Below, piece by piece: positions 18,280-26,765 of a DNA stretch of 64,000 bases. Source of the DNA: Oscillatoria sp. FACHB-1406. Lineage in GTDB: Bacteria > Cyanobacteriota > Cyanobacteriia > Cyanobacteriales > Spirulinaceae. Position numbers and translations under genes: made by a program. Numbering within the stretch: the stretch's first letter is position 1; each line of letters begins with the position of its first letter. The DNA lies in NCBI RefSeq assembly GCF_014698145.1, contig NZ_JACJSM010000015.1, forward strand, positions 62,001 through 126,000, in the 5' to 3' direction. Under the pieces are notes generated by a model, which saw only the letters and a program-made list of their open reading frames with translations, was not told where the DNA came from and did not search any database.

Positions 18280-18300
18280 GGGCATTGCAATGCAATGCCC
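18280..18300 (-). terminator. likely terminator hairpin of typA
   Basis: GGGCATTGC (18280-18288), loop AAT, GCAATGCCC (18292-18300): a perfect 9-bp stem 26 bp beyond the typA stop codon on the minus strand, followed by TTATTTATGG. The T-run is weak. Confidence 0.45.
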
Positions 18301-18326
18301 TTACCAAGTTTTGGTGGAATTGTTGT

Positions 18327-20117
18327 TTAACGTTTCGCCAGCTTCTTCGCTACTTTCCGCAGGCGAATCGATTCTGGCGTAACTTCGACTAACTCGTCGG
18401 AACCGATGTATTCAAGCGCCCGTTCTAAACTCATATCCACCGGCGTTTGCAATTGCACCAATTCATCCCCCGTTGCCGAACGATGGTTGGTTAATTGTTT
18501 CGCTTTGCAGACGTTTAAGTCTAAGTCTTGCGGGCGGTTGTGTTCGCCGACAATCATGCCTTTATACACCTTCGTTCCCGGCGTAATGAAGAATACGCCG
18601 CGATCTTCAGCATTTTTCAGCGCGTAGAAGGTTGCAACGCCTTCTTCAAAAGCTACCATTACGCCGTTGTAACGGGTTTCGAGATCGCCGATTAAAGGAC
18701 GATATTCCAGGAAACTATGGTTCATGATTCCTTCGCCGCGCGTCAGGCGGATGAATTCGCCTCGGAAACCGATTAACCCTCGCGCGGGAATGACAAATTC
18801 GAGTTGGGTGCGTCCGTTGCTTCCGGTTTGCATATCCTGCATCGTGCCTTTACGCTGTCCGAGGCGTTCGATGCAAGCGCCCACTGATTCTTCGGGAACA
18901 TCAAGGACGAGGTATTCAAAAGGTTCGCAGGGTTGTCCGCCAACTTCGCGGTAAATGACTTGCGGCTGCGAGACTTGGAATTCGTAGCCTTCGCGACGCA
19001 TGGTTTCGATGAGGATACCCAGATGCAGTTCGCCCCGCCCGGAAACAAGGAATTTTTCGGCGGAGTCACTGTCTTCAACGCGCAGGGCGACGTTCGTTTC
19101 AAGTTCGCGCGTCAGGCGATCGCGGATTTGCCGAGAGGTGACGAATTGCCCTTCTAAGCCCGCGAAAGGCGAGTCGTTGACTGAAAACGTCATTTGCAAG
19201 GTGGGTTCGTCTACCTTGATTAACGGTAGCGCTTGCGGTTCGTCGGGGCAGGTAATCGTTTCGCCAATGTTGGCATCGGCAAAACCGGCGACGGCGACGA
19301 TGTTTCCGGCAGAGGCTTCGGGCAGTTCGATGCGGGCGAGGCCTTCAAATCCGAGAAGTTTTGAAACTTTACCCTTGACAACGGAGCCATCATCTTTATA
19401 GAGTGCGGCTTGTTGTCCGGCTTTGATTTTGCCGTTGTGGATGCGACCGATGACGATGCGGCCGAGATAATCGGAGTAGTCGAGGGTGGTGACTTGCAAC
19501 TGAAGCGGTTTTTCGGGATCGCCTGCTGGCGGGGGGACGTGCTGCGCGATCGCTTCAAATAGCGGCTGCATATCGACGCTATCATCGTCTAAGCTGGCTT
19601 TGGCGAAGCCGGATAAGCCGGAAGCATAAAGGGTGGTAAAGTCGCACTGGTCGTCGTCTGCGCCCAACTCAACGAAGAGGTCGAAAACTTTATCGACGGC
19701 GCTGTCGGGATCGGCGTTGGGGCGATCGATTTTATTGACGACGACGATGGGGCGCAAACCTTTTTCGAGGGCTTTTTTGAGTACGAAGCGCGTTTGCGGC
19801 ATCGGCCCTTCGTTAGCATCGACAATTAGAATACAACCATCTACCATACCGAGAACCCGTTCCACTTCGCCGCCAAAGTCTGCGTGTCCGGGGGTATCGA
19901 CGATATTAATTGCTAGGTCTTTGTAGCGAACTGCCGTGTTTTTCGAGAGGATGGTAATACCTCGTTCCCGCTCGAGGTCGTTAGAGTCCATGACGCAATC
20001 GGGAACGGCTTCTCCTTCGCGAAAGACTCCGGATTGTTTGAGCAGTGCATCGACCAGCGTGGTTTTGCCATGATCGACGTGAGCAATGATGGCGACGTTG
20101 CGGATGGGAAGCGACAT
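18327..20117 (-). CDS. typA: translational GTPase TypA/BipA
   Basis: This 596-residue ribosome-associated GTPase has G1 [10 protein letters not shown] (12-21), G2 near RERGITIL, G3 DTPGH, G4 NKIDRP, an EF-Tu-like domain 2, an EF-G-like domain V ([18 protein letters not shown]) and the BipA-specific C-terminus ([21 protein letters not shown] split over about 420-445). It is involved in ribosome assembly and stress or cold adaptation in bacteria. The length is normal. It has its own upstream region, divergent from the toxin-antitoxin pair. Confidence 0.96.
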   Translation of the reverse strand: MSLPIRNVAIIAHVDHGKTTLVDALLKQSGVFREGEAVPDCVMDSNDLERERGITILSKNTAVRYKDLAINIVDTPGHADFGGEVERVLGMVDGCILIVDANEGPMPQTRFVLKKALEKGLRPIVVVNKIDRPNADPDSAVDKVFDLFVELGADDDQCDFTTLYASGLSGFAKASLDDDSVDMQPLFEAIAQHVPPPAGDPEKPLQLQVTTLDYSDYLGRIVIGRIHNGKIKAGQQAALYKDDGSVVKGKVSKLLGFEGLARIELPEASAGNIVAVAGFADANIGETITCPDEPQALPLIKVDEPTLQMTFSVNDSPFAGLEGQFVTSRQIRDRLTRELETNVALRVEDSDSAEKFLVSGRGELHLGILIETMRREGYEFQVSQPQVIYREVGGQPCEPFEYLVLDVPEESVGACIERLGQRKGTMQDMQTGSNGRTQLEFVIPARGLIGFRGEFIRLTRGEGIMNHSFLEYRPLIGDLETRYNGVMVAFEEGVATFYALKNAEDRGVFFITPGTKVYKGMIVGEHNRPQDLDLNVCKAKQLTNHRSATGDELVQLQTPVDMSLERALEYIGSDELVEVTPESIRLRKVAKKLAKR

Positions 20118-20240
20118 GGGTAGCTTAAGGAGTTAATGTAATTAATCTAAAGATTTCTTAATATTTTAGCGCATGGCGGCGCGATCGTGAATGCTCCCCC
20201 CGTCCGACAAAGGCGCGATCGACACGGGCAATTCTCAGTC

Positions 20241-20273
20241 TTGATAGTATTTGTGTACTATTTTTGCTATAAT
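20241..20273 (+). promoter_or_regulatory. promoter and palindromic operator candidate of the toxin-antitoxin pair
   Basis: An extended -10 box TGCTATAAT (TATAAT at 20268-20273) lies 72 bp before the antitoxin ATG. Just upstream is the inverted repeat ATAGTA (20244-20249), TTTGTG, TACTAT (20256-20261), which covers the -35 region. A palindrome there is what autoregulated toxin-antitoxin operons show. No protein is known to bind it. Confidence 0.5.
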
Positions 20274-20345
20274 GGGAGGGCGTGAGTTACTCTTAAAACG
20301 TTAATTAAAATTCAAATTTTATCTATATTTACGAGTTAGATTCTG

Positions 20346-20930
20346 ATGATAGATTGCCTCAGTGTGGCTCGCTACTTCATTGCGAGAGCTTACGAGGACG
20401 GAATAGAAGCTGAAATGACAAATATGAAAGTTCAAAAGCTTCTTTATTACGCCCAAAGCTTGCATCTGGCGTTGTACGATGAGCCATTATTTAACGAAGA
20501 AATTCAAGCATGGCGATATGGTCCTGTTTGTCCTCCTGCTTATAAGTTTTATCGCGACTTTGAAGGAAATCAGCTACCAATTCCAACAGCAATTGGAGAA
20601 CAACTTCCTAAAGAATCGCAGGAGCTATTGGAAGAAGTATGGGAATATTTCGGAGGCTACCATGCTTATTTGCTGAGCGACATGACCCACCTAGAGTTCC
20701 CTTGGAAAAAAGCGAGAAAAGGATTAGCACCGGATGCCGGTTCTACCGAGCCAATTCTTCTCGAAGATATGAAAGCGTTAGGCGCTCAAAAACTCGAGCT
20801 AATAGAGAGAGAACATCCAGCTTATCGAGCCGTTATGCTAGCAACATTAGAGGATGCTTGTAACTCTCAATCTTCAATTAAAATTCAAAAAGGAGAAGTG
20901 CGTGACTGGCTCAACTCACTTCTTGATTGA
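20346..20930 (+). CDS. Panacea-domain (DUF4065, SocA/GepA-like) antitoxin
   Basis: This 194-residue protein has the Panacea pattern: MTNMKVQKLLYYAQSLHLA (about 24-42), then EEIQAWRYGPVCPPAYKFYR (about 51-70) with the conserved W-x-Y-G-P-V. Panacea domains act as broad antitoxin or chaperone-like modules next to many toxin types. It is followed by, and overlaps by 29 bp, a small toxin-like gene in another frame. The pairing and the palindrome upstream support a two-gene toxin-antitoxin operon. Base composition is more AT-rich than in typA next door, a hint of transfer. Confidence 0.8.
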   Translation: MIDCLSVARYFIARAYEDGIEAEMTNMKVQKLLYYAQSLHLALYDEPLFNEEIQAWRYGPVCPPAYKFYRDFEGNQLPIPTAIGEQLPKESQELLEEVWEYFGGYHAYLLSDMTHLEFPWKKARKGLAPDAGSTEPILLEDMKALGAQKLELIEREHPAYRAVMLATLEDACNSQSSIKIQKGEVRDWLNSLLD

Positions 20931-21276
20931 AGACTCTGAGAACTTTAAGCGTTCTTTCAAAAAGCTAGCGAAAGTTCACAAAAATAAATTGGTCGAGCTT
21001 GTTGCTAAGAACTTAGAAAATTTAATTGATAACCCTTACCCTCAAAATTCTCGTCATGAACCTTTGCCGGGAAAACTAAAGCTATCTGAAGAATGGACGT
21101 TTCATAAACTCGATCTTAAGATTTCCAAGGGAGCTTCTGGACAAGTTAGACTCATGTATTTGGTAAATACAACAACAAAAATGATAAAACTTGTCTGGAT
21201 TTATAGCCACGAACAATTTTCAAAGCGTCCGCCAGATCGAGAATTAAAAGGGTTGATTCAAGACATAATTAATTAA
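20902..21276 (+). CDS. RelE/ParE-superfamily toxin candidate
   Basis: This 124-residue basic protein starts at GTG 20902, preceded by AAGGAG with normal spacing; a longer frame from ATG 20854 is less likely. It contains FKRSFKKLAKVHKNKLVELV, a region around RHEPLPGKLKLSEEWTFHKLD, RLMYLV and a C-terminal KLVWIYSHEQFSKRPP, in line with RelE/ParE-type folds in which Arg, Lys and His or Tyr at the end contribute to mRNA cleavage. The start lies within the antitoxin gene, so translation is probably coupled. The toxin activity is inferred from length, fold-like pattern and context. Confidence 0.7.
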   Translation: MTGSTHFLIEDSENFKRSFKKLAKVHKNKLVELVAKNLENLIDNPYPQNSRHEPLPGKLKLSEEWTFHKLDLKISKGASGQVRLMYLVNTTTKMIKLVWIYSHEQFSKRPPDRELKGLIQDIIN

Positions 21277-21357
21277 TTTTTTAAGCTTGACGAAGTAAAA
21301 GCTTAAAATACAATAACAACCGGAAAAATCCTGAATATTATTTGCTTCTATTGCTTA

Positions 21358-23607
21358 TCAAGTAACCATGTTAGCAAGATCGATCGGGATTTCGATCGCG
21401 AATTCCGTACCGACTCCCGGCGTAGAATCGCAGAATAACTTGCCCCCATGCCCATCCACCACCACTTGATAGCAGATTGCCAATCCCAGCCCTGTCCCTT
21501 TTCCGACAGGCTTAGTGGTAAAAAAAGGATCGAAAATACGAGCCTGAATATCTTTAGGAATTCCAACGCCATTGTCCGCGATCGCAATTTTAACTCGTTC
21601 TCTATCTAACCGCTCGGTACGAATAATAATTGTTGGTTCTGGTGTCTTCTCTAAAGCATCGATCGCATTAATTAAGAGGTTCATAAACACCTGATTCATC
21701 AGTCCTGCATAACAGACAACTAACGGTAAGTCGCCATATTGTTTTTGAACCTGAATAGCTGGATGTTTGGTGTTGTTATCTGCATCTGTTGTCTTGAGGC
21801 GATGGTCTAAAATGAGTAGCGTATTATCAATACCTTCATGTAGGTTGACGGGCTTAAAGTCCGATTCACCCAAACGAGAGAAATTGCGCAAACCTAGAAC
21901 AATTTCGCGAACGCGAGTGGTTCCTTGTTTCATTGAACTTAAAAGACGAGGTAAATCGTTGGCAATAAAATCAAGATCGAGATCTTCAACACTCTCCTGA
22001 ATTTCATTTGCCAAATGAGCAGAATACTTTTGGTAGAGCTTTATGGCGACTAGCATATCCTTTGTATAGTTATTAACGTGACCTAAGTTGCCATGAATAA
22101 AATTGATAGGATTATTAATTTCATGAGCAATACCAGCAACTAACTGCCCCAAACTCGACATTTTTTCAGTTTGAACCAATTGGGTTTGGGTATTTTTCAG
22201 ATGAGCTAAGGCGCGGGAAAGTTCATTAGTACGAGCTTTCACTCGTATTTCCAGTTCTTCATTCGTGCGTTCCAACAACCGAAATGAATATTGCAATTGC
22301 TGAACCATGTGGTTAAATGAACCTGCTAATTGTCCGATTTCATCAGGACGTTTGACATTGAGGCATACCTCAAAATTTCCGTTAGCAATTTTGTGAGTTG
22401 CAGCAGTTAATTGCTTCAGGGGACGTAAGAGCTTGCTTTTCAGCACCAACCAGATCGAGATAATTTCGACGATTAGCGTTAAAAAACCTGTCAGGAAAAT
22501 GACTTGGATTGTTTTGGAAGCCTCAGCAATAAGTAGCGATTTTGGATAAATCGTAACAAAATACCAGTCAGGACCTTTAATCCGGTTAACTGCTATAAAT
22601 TCGCGATCGACTGGATTATCAATTACTTTTTGGTCGGGAGTCATTGCCTTGACATATTCATAAACTCGTTGTAGATGGGGATCTCCAAACTTCTGAATCG
22701 TCAATTCCCCCTTACCTGCTTTAATTTCCTCGAGTAAGTCTGGATGGGCAATCAGCCGCCCATCCTCCCGAAACATCATATTTTGAGTGCCTCTCAAGTA
22801 ATTATTTACAGTTCTATCAATCAACTTATTCAGTTTAATGTTATGACCGCCGTTGGCAATATAATTTCCTTGAGAATTATCAATCGGTATAGTTAAGCTG
22901 ACCATCCAGTATCCTGAAATCGAATCTAAGTAAGCTCCCGTCCAAACGGGTTTTCGGGTTGGGTTATGCGCTTTATCTCCAATGTAGAAAGATTCTTGGG
23001 TTGTAATGTTTGTCTCGGCGGGAATGTCTAAATTAAGCGGAACATTTACCCAGTAACACGCATTAATGTTATCGGGTGCGGCCATGCAGGTATCGACAAA
23101 TTGGTTTCTCCAGGCTGGAGCATAAGCGCTTAAAACCTCGTACATTGCAATCGCCCGACGCTTTACATCCGGAGTTAATTTCACGCCTTTGCCGATAAAT
23201 ACTGTTGGATGTTTGAGCGTGTCAAAAGTTTTAGTCGGCTGGTTTTGGGGGGCATTCCGCACGGTTCCATCCGACCAAGTATAAAATAGGCGATCGAACT
23301 CTGCTTGAGGATCGCGATCGGCTTGTGCTTGGAGATTACTTAAAAATGCTTCCTTAGTTAGGGCTTGGTTACTTTCAGCCAGTTGAAAAATTTGTGATTC
23401 GCGCTGTCCCCGTTCTGCGACATATTTTCCTAGTTCTAAGCGAACTCTTGTTTGCAATACTTCCATTAAATGGAAATAACTCACCGTACAAGATAGTAAG
23501 ACAACCGCTGCAATACAGGAGGTCATTTGCATCAAGGTTACTCGTGCAAGTGATGACTGCTGCGAAGTAACAGTGTCGGAAACTTGATGAATCCATTTTC
23601 TCAGCAT
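21358..23607 (-). CDS. membrane sensor histidine kinase (Cache-like sensor, HAMP, HisKA, HATPase)
   Basis: This 749-residue protein has a membrane helix near 28-45, a large extracytoplasmic sensor region (46-365) with Cache-like features (MFREDGRLIAHPDLL; GPDWYFVTIYPKSLL), a second helix near 367-388, a HAMP domain (about 390-440), a coiled coil, the phosphoacceptor H495 (AGIAHEINNPINFIHGN) and the ATPase domain with DNGVGIP, TTKPVGKGTGLGL. It probably senses a small molecule outside the cytoplasm. No response regulator gene is adjacent. Confidence 0.92.
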   Translation of the reverse strand: MLRKWIHQVSDTVTSQQSSLARVTLMQMTSCIAAVVLLSCTVSYFHLMEVLQTRVRLELGKYVAERGQRESQIFQLAESNQALTKEAFLSNLQAQADRDPQAEFDRLFYTWSDGTVRNAPQNQPTKTFDTLKHPTVFIGKGVKLTPDVKRRAIAMYEVLSAYAPAWRNQFVDTCMAAPDNINACYWVNVPLNLDIPAETNITTQESFYIGDKAHNPTRKPVWTGAYLDSISGYWMVSLTIPIDNSQGNYIANGGHNIKLNKLIDRTVNNYLRGTQNMMFREDGRLIAHPDLLEEIKAGKGELTIQKFGDPHLQRVYEYVKAMTPDQKVIDNPVDREFIAVNRIKGPDWYFVTIYPKSLLIAEASKTIQVIFLTGFLTLIVEIISIWLVLKSKLLRPLKQLTAATHKIANGNFEVCLNVKRPDEIGQLAGSFNHMVQQLQYSFRLLERTNEELEIRVKARTNELSRALAHLKNTQTQLVQTEKMSSLGQLVAGIAHEINNPINFIHGNLGHVNNYTKDMLVAIKLYQKYSAHLANEIQESVEDLDLDFIANDLPRLLSSMKQGTTRVREIVLGLRNFSRLGESDFKPVNLHEGIDNTLLILDHRLKTTDADNNTKHPAIQVQKQYGDLPLVVCYAGLMNQVFMNLLINAIDALEKTPEPTIIIRTERLDRERVKIAIADNGVGIPKDIQARIFDPFFTTKPVGKGTGLGLAICYQVVVDGHGGKLFCDSTPGVGTEFAIEIPIDLANMVT

Positions 23608-23912
23608 AATATTCAGTTACTAAAAATAGAGACTGCTAAGGTTCCCCGAAAAATGGGGCTGGAGACACACGATAAGAAAGGGGCTAGAGGAGAGACAGGG
23701 CAGCTTAAACTCAGATAGAGAAAGCTTTATAGCCTCAATAAAATTGAACGGCTATCAATCCTATGCAGATAAAGTAGCATTTGCATTGATTTTTAGCTTG
23801 AGTGTTCGGAAATCTTTTTAGCGTAACACACGATCTCGAGATAGACAGGAGTATTATATCTTCTGTGTATAATATGGGAGTGGCTTTACAAAAGGATTTC
23901 TTCCATCTTCTT

Positions 23913-24575
23913 ATGGTTGAAAGTATTACAGCATCCGAACCCCCAGCGACTCAACAAAATCAAGGCGAGCAACGGGTTGTTTTTCGAGGTATTTCTTGGG
24001 ATACTTACGAACAACTTTTATTAATCTTGCCGCAATCGCGCGGATCGCGTTTAACCTACGATCGCGGAATTTTAGAAATTGCCATGCCCTTAGAAGACCA
24101 TGAATTTTTTCGCTGCTTAATCGAGTATTTTATTCGAGGTCTAGTGGAATTGATGGACTTATCGATTAAGACGATGGGTTCAACAACAATGAACTATCCC
24201 CAGCTTCAAAAAGGGGCGGAACCCGATAATGCTTACTACATCCAAAACCAGGCATTGGTAAAGGGGCGAAATGTCGATTTTTCCGAAGATCCGCCGCCGG
24301 ATTTAGTGGTGGAGGTTGATATTACTCACACGGATATTGCTAAAAATCAGTTTTATGCCGCTTTGGGCGTGCCGGAGTTTTGGCGGTTTAATGGAAAAGT
24401 CTGGCGCATTTATAATTTAAAATCAGGGGCTTATGTGGAAGTCGATCGCAGTCCGACGTTTCCCGACGTGCCAAAAGAATGGCTTTATGATTTCTTAGCG
24501 ATGGCGAAGGAAGATGAGATTGGGGCGATGCGGAAGCTGAGAGAACGCTGGCACGACAAGTTTAATTCAAATTGA
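23913..24575 (+). CDS. Uma2-family (DUF820) putative restriction endonuclease-fold protein
   Basis: This 220-residue protein matches the Uma2 family, very abundant in cyanobacteria: SRLTYDRGILEIAMPLEDHE, then PPPDLVVEVDITHTDI, with the PD-(D/E)xK-like acidic positions D-L-V-V-E-V-D. The biological role of these proteins is not established. The ATG at 23913 fits the family start; an in-frame ATG at 23874 and a longer frame from 23802 are possible. It ends 6 bp before the EamA transporter gene. Confidence 0.8.
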   Translation: MVESITASEPPATQQNQGEQRVVFRGISWDTYEQLLLILPQSRGSRLTYDRGILEIAMPLEDHEFFRCLIEYFIRGLVELMDLSIKTMGSTTMNYPQLQKGAEPDNAYYIQNQALVKGRNVDFSEDPPPDLVVEVDITHTDIAKNQFYAALGVPEFWRFNGKVWRIYNLKSGAYVEVDRSPTFPDVPKEWLYDFLAMAKEDEIGAMRKLRERWHDKFNSN

Positions 24576-24581
24576 ATCTGT

Positions 24582-25475
24582 ATGGGATATATTTATGCGA
24601 TCGCGGCTACCCTGATTTGGGCGGGCAACTTTGTCATTGCTAGAGGCTTAAATTCCGCAATTCCACCGATTAGTTTAGCTTTTTTTCGCTGGTCGATCGC
24701 ATTTTTAGCTCTCCTTCCTTTTGCTTTACCTTCGCTCCTAGAAGATCGAAAACTTTTTAGAAAACATTTTGCTTATCTCAGTGTAACTGCTTTACTGGGG
24801 ATTACCAATGTTAACACTTTAATTTACATTGCCGGTCGTACTACCCAAGCCGTTAATATGGCTTTGATTGCCACCTCTTCACCCATTTTTATCGTGATTT
24901 TCTCGCGCTGGTTTTATGGGGAAAAAATCTCGCTTCGGCGGGGATTGGGTCTTGCGATCGCGGTTTCGGGGGTTATCCTGCTTGTTTCGGGCGGTTCTTG
25001 GGAAAAGTTAGCGAGTATTTCTTTTGCGGAGGGAGATGTTTATATGCTTCTTGCATCGGTAGTTTTTGCGGGTTATACAATGCTTTTAAAGCGAAAACCC
25101 TCAGAAATGCGGCTAGCGACGTTTCATCTTTTTACGTTTGGTTTGGGATGGATTTTTTTACTGCCTTTTTACGCCATAGAAATCAGCAGTTCGCCTCCCG
25201 TTAATTTTAATTTTACGCTGAGCTTAGCGTTACTTTATATTGGAATTTTAGCATCCGTCGTTGCCTTTGTTGCCTGGAATAAAGCCATTATTTTAGCGGG
25301 GGCAACTCGTGCGGCTTTGATTTATTATCTGATCCCAGTTTTTAGCGGTTTTGCGGCTTGGCTGATTTTGGGCGAACCGATCGCGCCGGTGCATTTCCTG
25401 AGTACGATTGCGATCCTTACAGGTATTATTTTAACAAATCACGTCCCCTCAGAAAAAAGTACCCATCGCGGGTAA
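24582..25475 (+). CDS. EamA (DMT superfamily) transporter
   Basis: This 297-residue protein has ten predicted membrane segments in two EamA halves (starting IAATLIWAGNFVIARGLNSA and, in the second half, EGDVYMLLASVVFAGYTML). Members export metabolites such as amino acids or purines; the substrate cannot be read from sequence. It follows the Uma2 gene closely, but the two are not obviously related in function. Confidence 0.88.
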   Translation: MGYIYAIAATLIWAGNFVIARGLNSAIPPISLAFFRWSIAFLALLPFALPSLLEDRKLFRKHFAYLSVTALLGITNVNTLIYIAGRTTQAVNMALIATSSPIFIVIFSRWFYGEKISLRRGLGLAIAVSGVILLVSGGSWEKLASISFAEGDVYMLLASVVFAGYTMLLKRKPSEMRLATFHLFTFGLGWIFLLPFYAIEISSSPPVNFNFTLSLALLYIGILASVVAFVAWNKAIILAGATRAALIYYLIPVFSGFAAWLILGEPIAPVHFLSTIAILTGIILTNHVPSEKSTHRG

Positions 25476-25565
25476 TGTCATTTTCGATCGGCTTGTAGCA
25501 TCCTAGAATTAAGCTCCTTTAAGGGCTAGCTATTGTAACATTTTGCAACAAGCCGGAGATAAAGT

Positions 25566-26666
25566 ATGGGGCAAGGTTTAGATCGAGGATATGGCGTTTT
25601 GAAATGTCGCGCGATCGCGAAAAAAATCGAAACGGAGCGAAATTCTCCGCACTACCAAATTCTTGTTACGGACAATATAGGTCAATACCGCCTAGCCCTC
25701 AATGTTCGTTCGACTGAAGCACCTTACGATCTTCTTTATGCGATCGTCCCTAATTTTCAACATCCAATCACAGAAAAATTATATAAATTAGACTGGGGTT
25801 TTACTAACATCAAAAAAGCCGATCGAAAACCGGGAGGAATTGCCCTAGATTATATCCGAGGCAATCTCTTAAATGTTACTCAAATGCAGCCCTTGCCGTT
25901 CCAACGTTCAGGCGGCAGCGAAAAAAATCCCAACGATCTTAATGAATTTATTAACAGTTATATCGAGCGGGCGATTAAAACAGAAGATGCGATTATTTAC
26001 GCCTTTGGGGAGCCTTGGGAACCGGACAAAGGAGAAGATAAAATCTTTGGGTTCCAGCCGAGTTGCGGCGTTCATAATTTACATAAAAATCAGGGAAGTC
26101 CCAAACCCAGCCATAAAAAAAAGAAGGATTTTTCTAGAGAAAATGGAGTTTGGCAAGATGGAGGATTATTAATTCACTTTCCTTCTTCCGCTCAACCTTG
26201 GGTGGCGATGTTCTTTAAATTTGCCTCTCAAGCTTCTCATACAGACGATATTAATGGCGATGCGTTGCGCGATCCCGCAAGGATCCGCGTAGCAGCACGC
26301 GTTGGTAATGAATCTCCGGTTCCCCAGCAACCCAAACTTCGCCCTAGAATTAAGATTATTGCTGCTTTGGTCAATCCTATCGGCGATGATATCAGCAAAG
26401 CATCAGTGACTTTGATGAATTATTCTCCGGAAGCAGTAGAGTTAAAGGGATGGGCGATCGCGGATAGTTTGAAGCGTAAGCATCGATTGACAAACTTAAC
26501 CCTAAATTCGGGCGAAACAACGGTTGTAAAATTGACCGGGCAGGAAGCAAAGTTATCGAATAAGGGTGGGTTGATTACGTTATTAGACGCGCAAGGGATA
26601 AAAGTGGATGGCGTATCCTACACGCGCGCAGCAATTGTCGAACCGGGCTGGACTATTACATTTTAA
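25566..26666 (+). CDS. DUF2278 (YukJ-like) protein with C-terminal lamin-tail-like domain
   Basis: This 366-residue protein begins with GYGVLKCRAIAKKIE and continues with HYQILV, YRLALNVRS and GNLLN, a pattern of the DUF2278/YukJ family. A C-terminal beta-rich part from about 270 (IIAALVNPIGDDISKASVTL; ELKGWAIADSLKRKHRL) looks like a lamin-tail (LTD) domain. Residues 234-249 (DPARIRVAARVG) are probably an insertion between the two parts, encoded by the palindromic repeat at 26267-26301. A GGAG ribosome binding site precedes the ATG. The function is unknown. Confidence 0.65.
   Translation: MGQGLDRGYGVLKCRAIAKKIETERNSPHYQILVTDNIGQYRLALNVRSTEAPYDLLYAIVPNFQHPITEKLYKLDWGFTNIKKADRKPGGIALDYIRGNLLNVTQMQPLPFQRSGGSEKNPNDLNEFINSYIERAIKTEDAIIYAFGEPWEPDKGEDKIFGFQPSCGVHNLHKNQGSPKPSHKKKKDFSRENGVWQDGGLLIHFPSSAQPWVAMFFKFASQASHTDDINGDALRDPARIRVAARVGNESPVPQQPKLRPRIKIIAALVNPIGDDISKASVTLMNYSPEAVELKGWAIADSLKRKHRLTNLTLNSGETTVVKLTGQEAKLSNKGGLITLLDAQGIKVDGVSYTRAAIVEPGWTITF
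26267..26301. repeat. palindromic short dispersed repeat inside a coding region (site 3)
   Basis: This 35-bp segment (GCGCGATCCCGCAAGG, then ATCCGCGTAGCAGCACGCG) is nearly identical to the minus strand of 28161-28196. Both are translated in the same frame as DPA-G/R-IRVAARVG. Confidence 0.7.
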
Positions 26667-26765
26667 TTACGAAGTATCGAGAGAACCCAAAACAATAGGA
26701 TTGCAAGGGTGCGGGTTTAGAAATCTCCTCGAAATTAAACGCCGCCTTATACCCCACGGCTCGAG

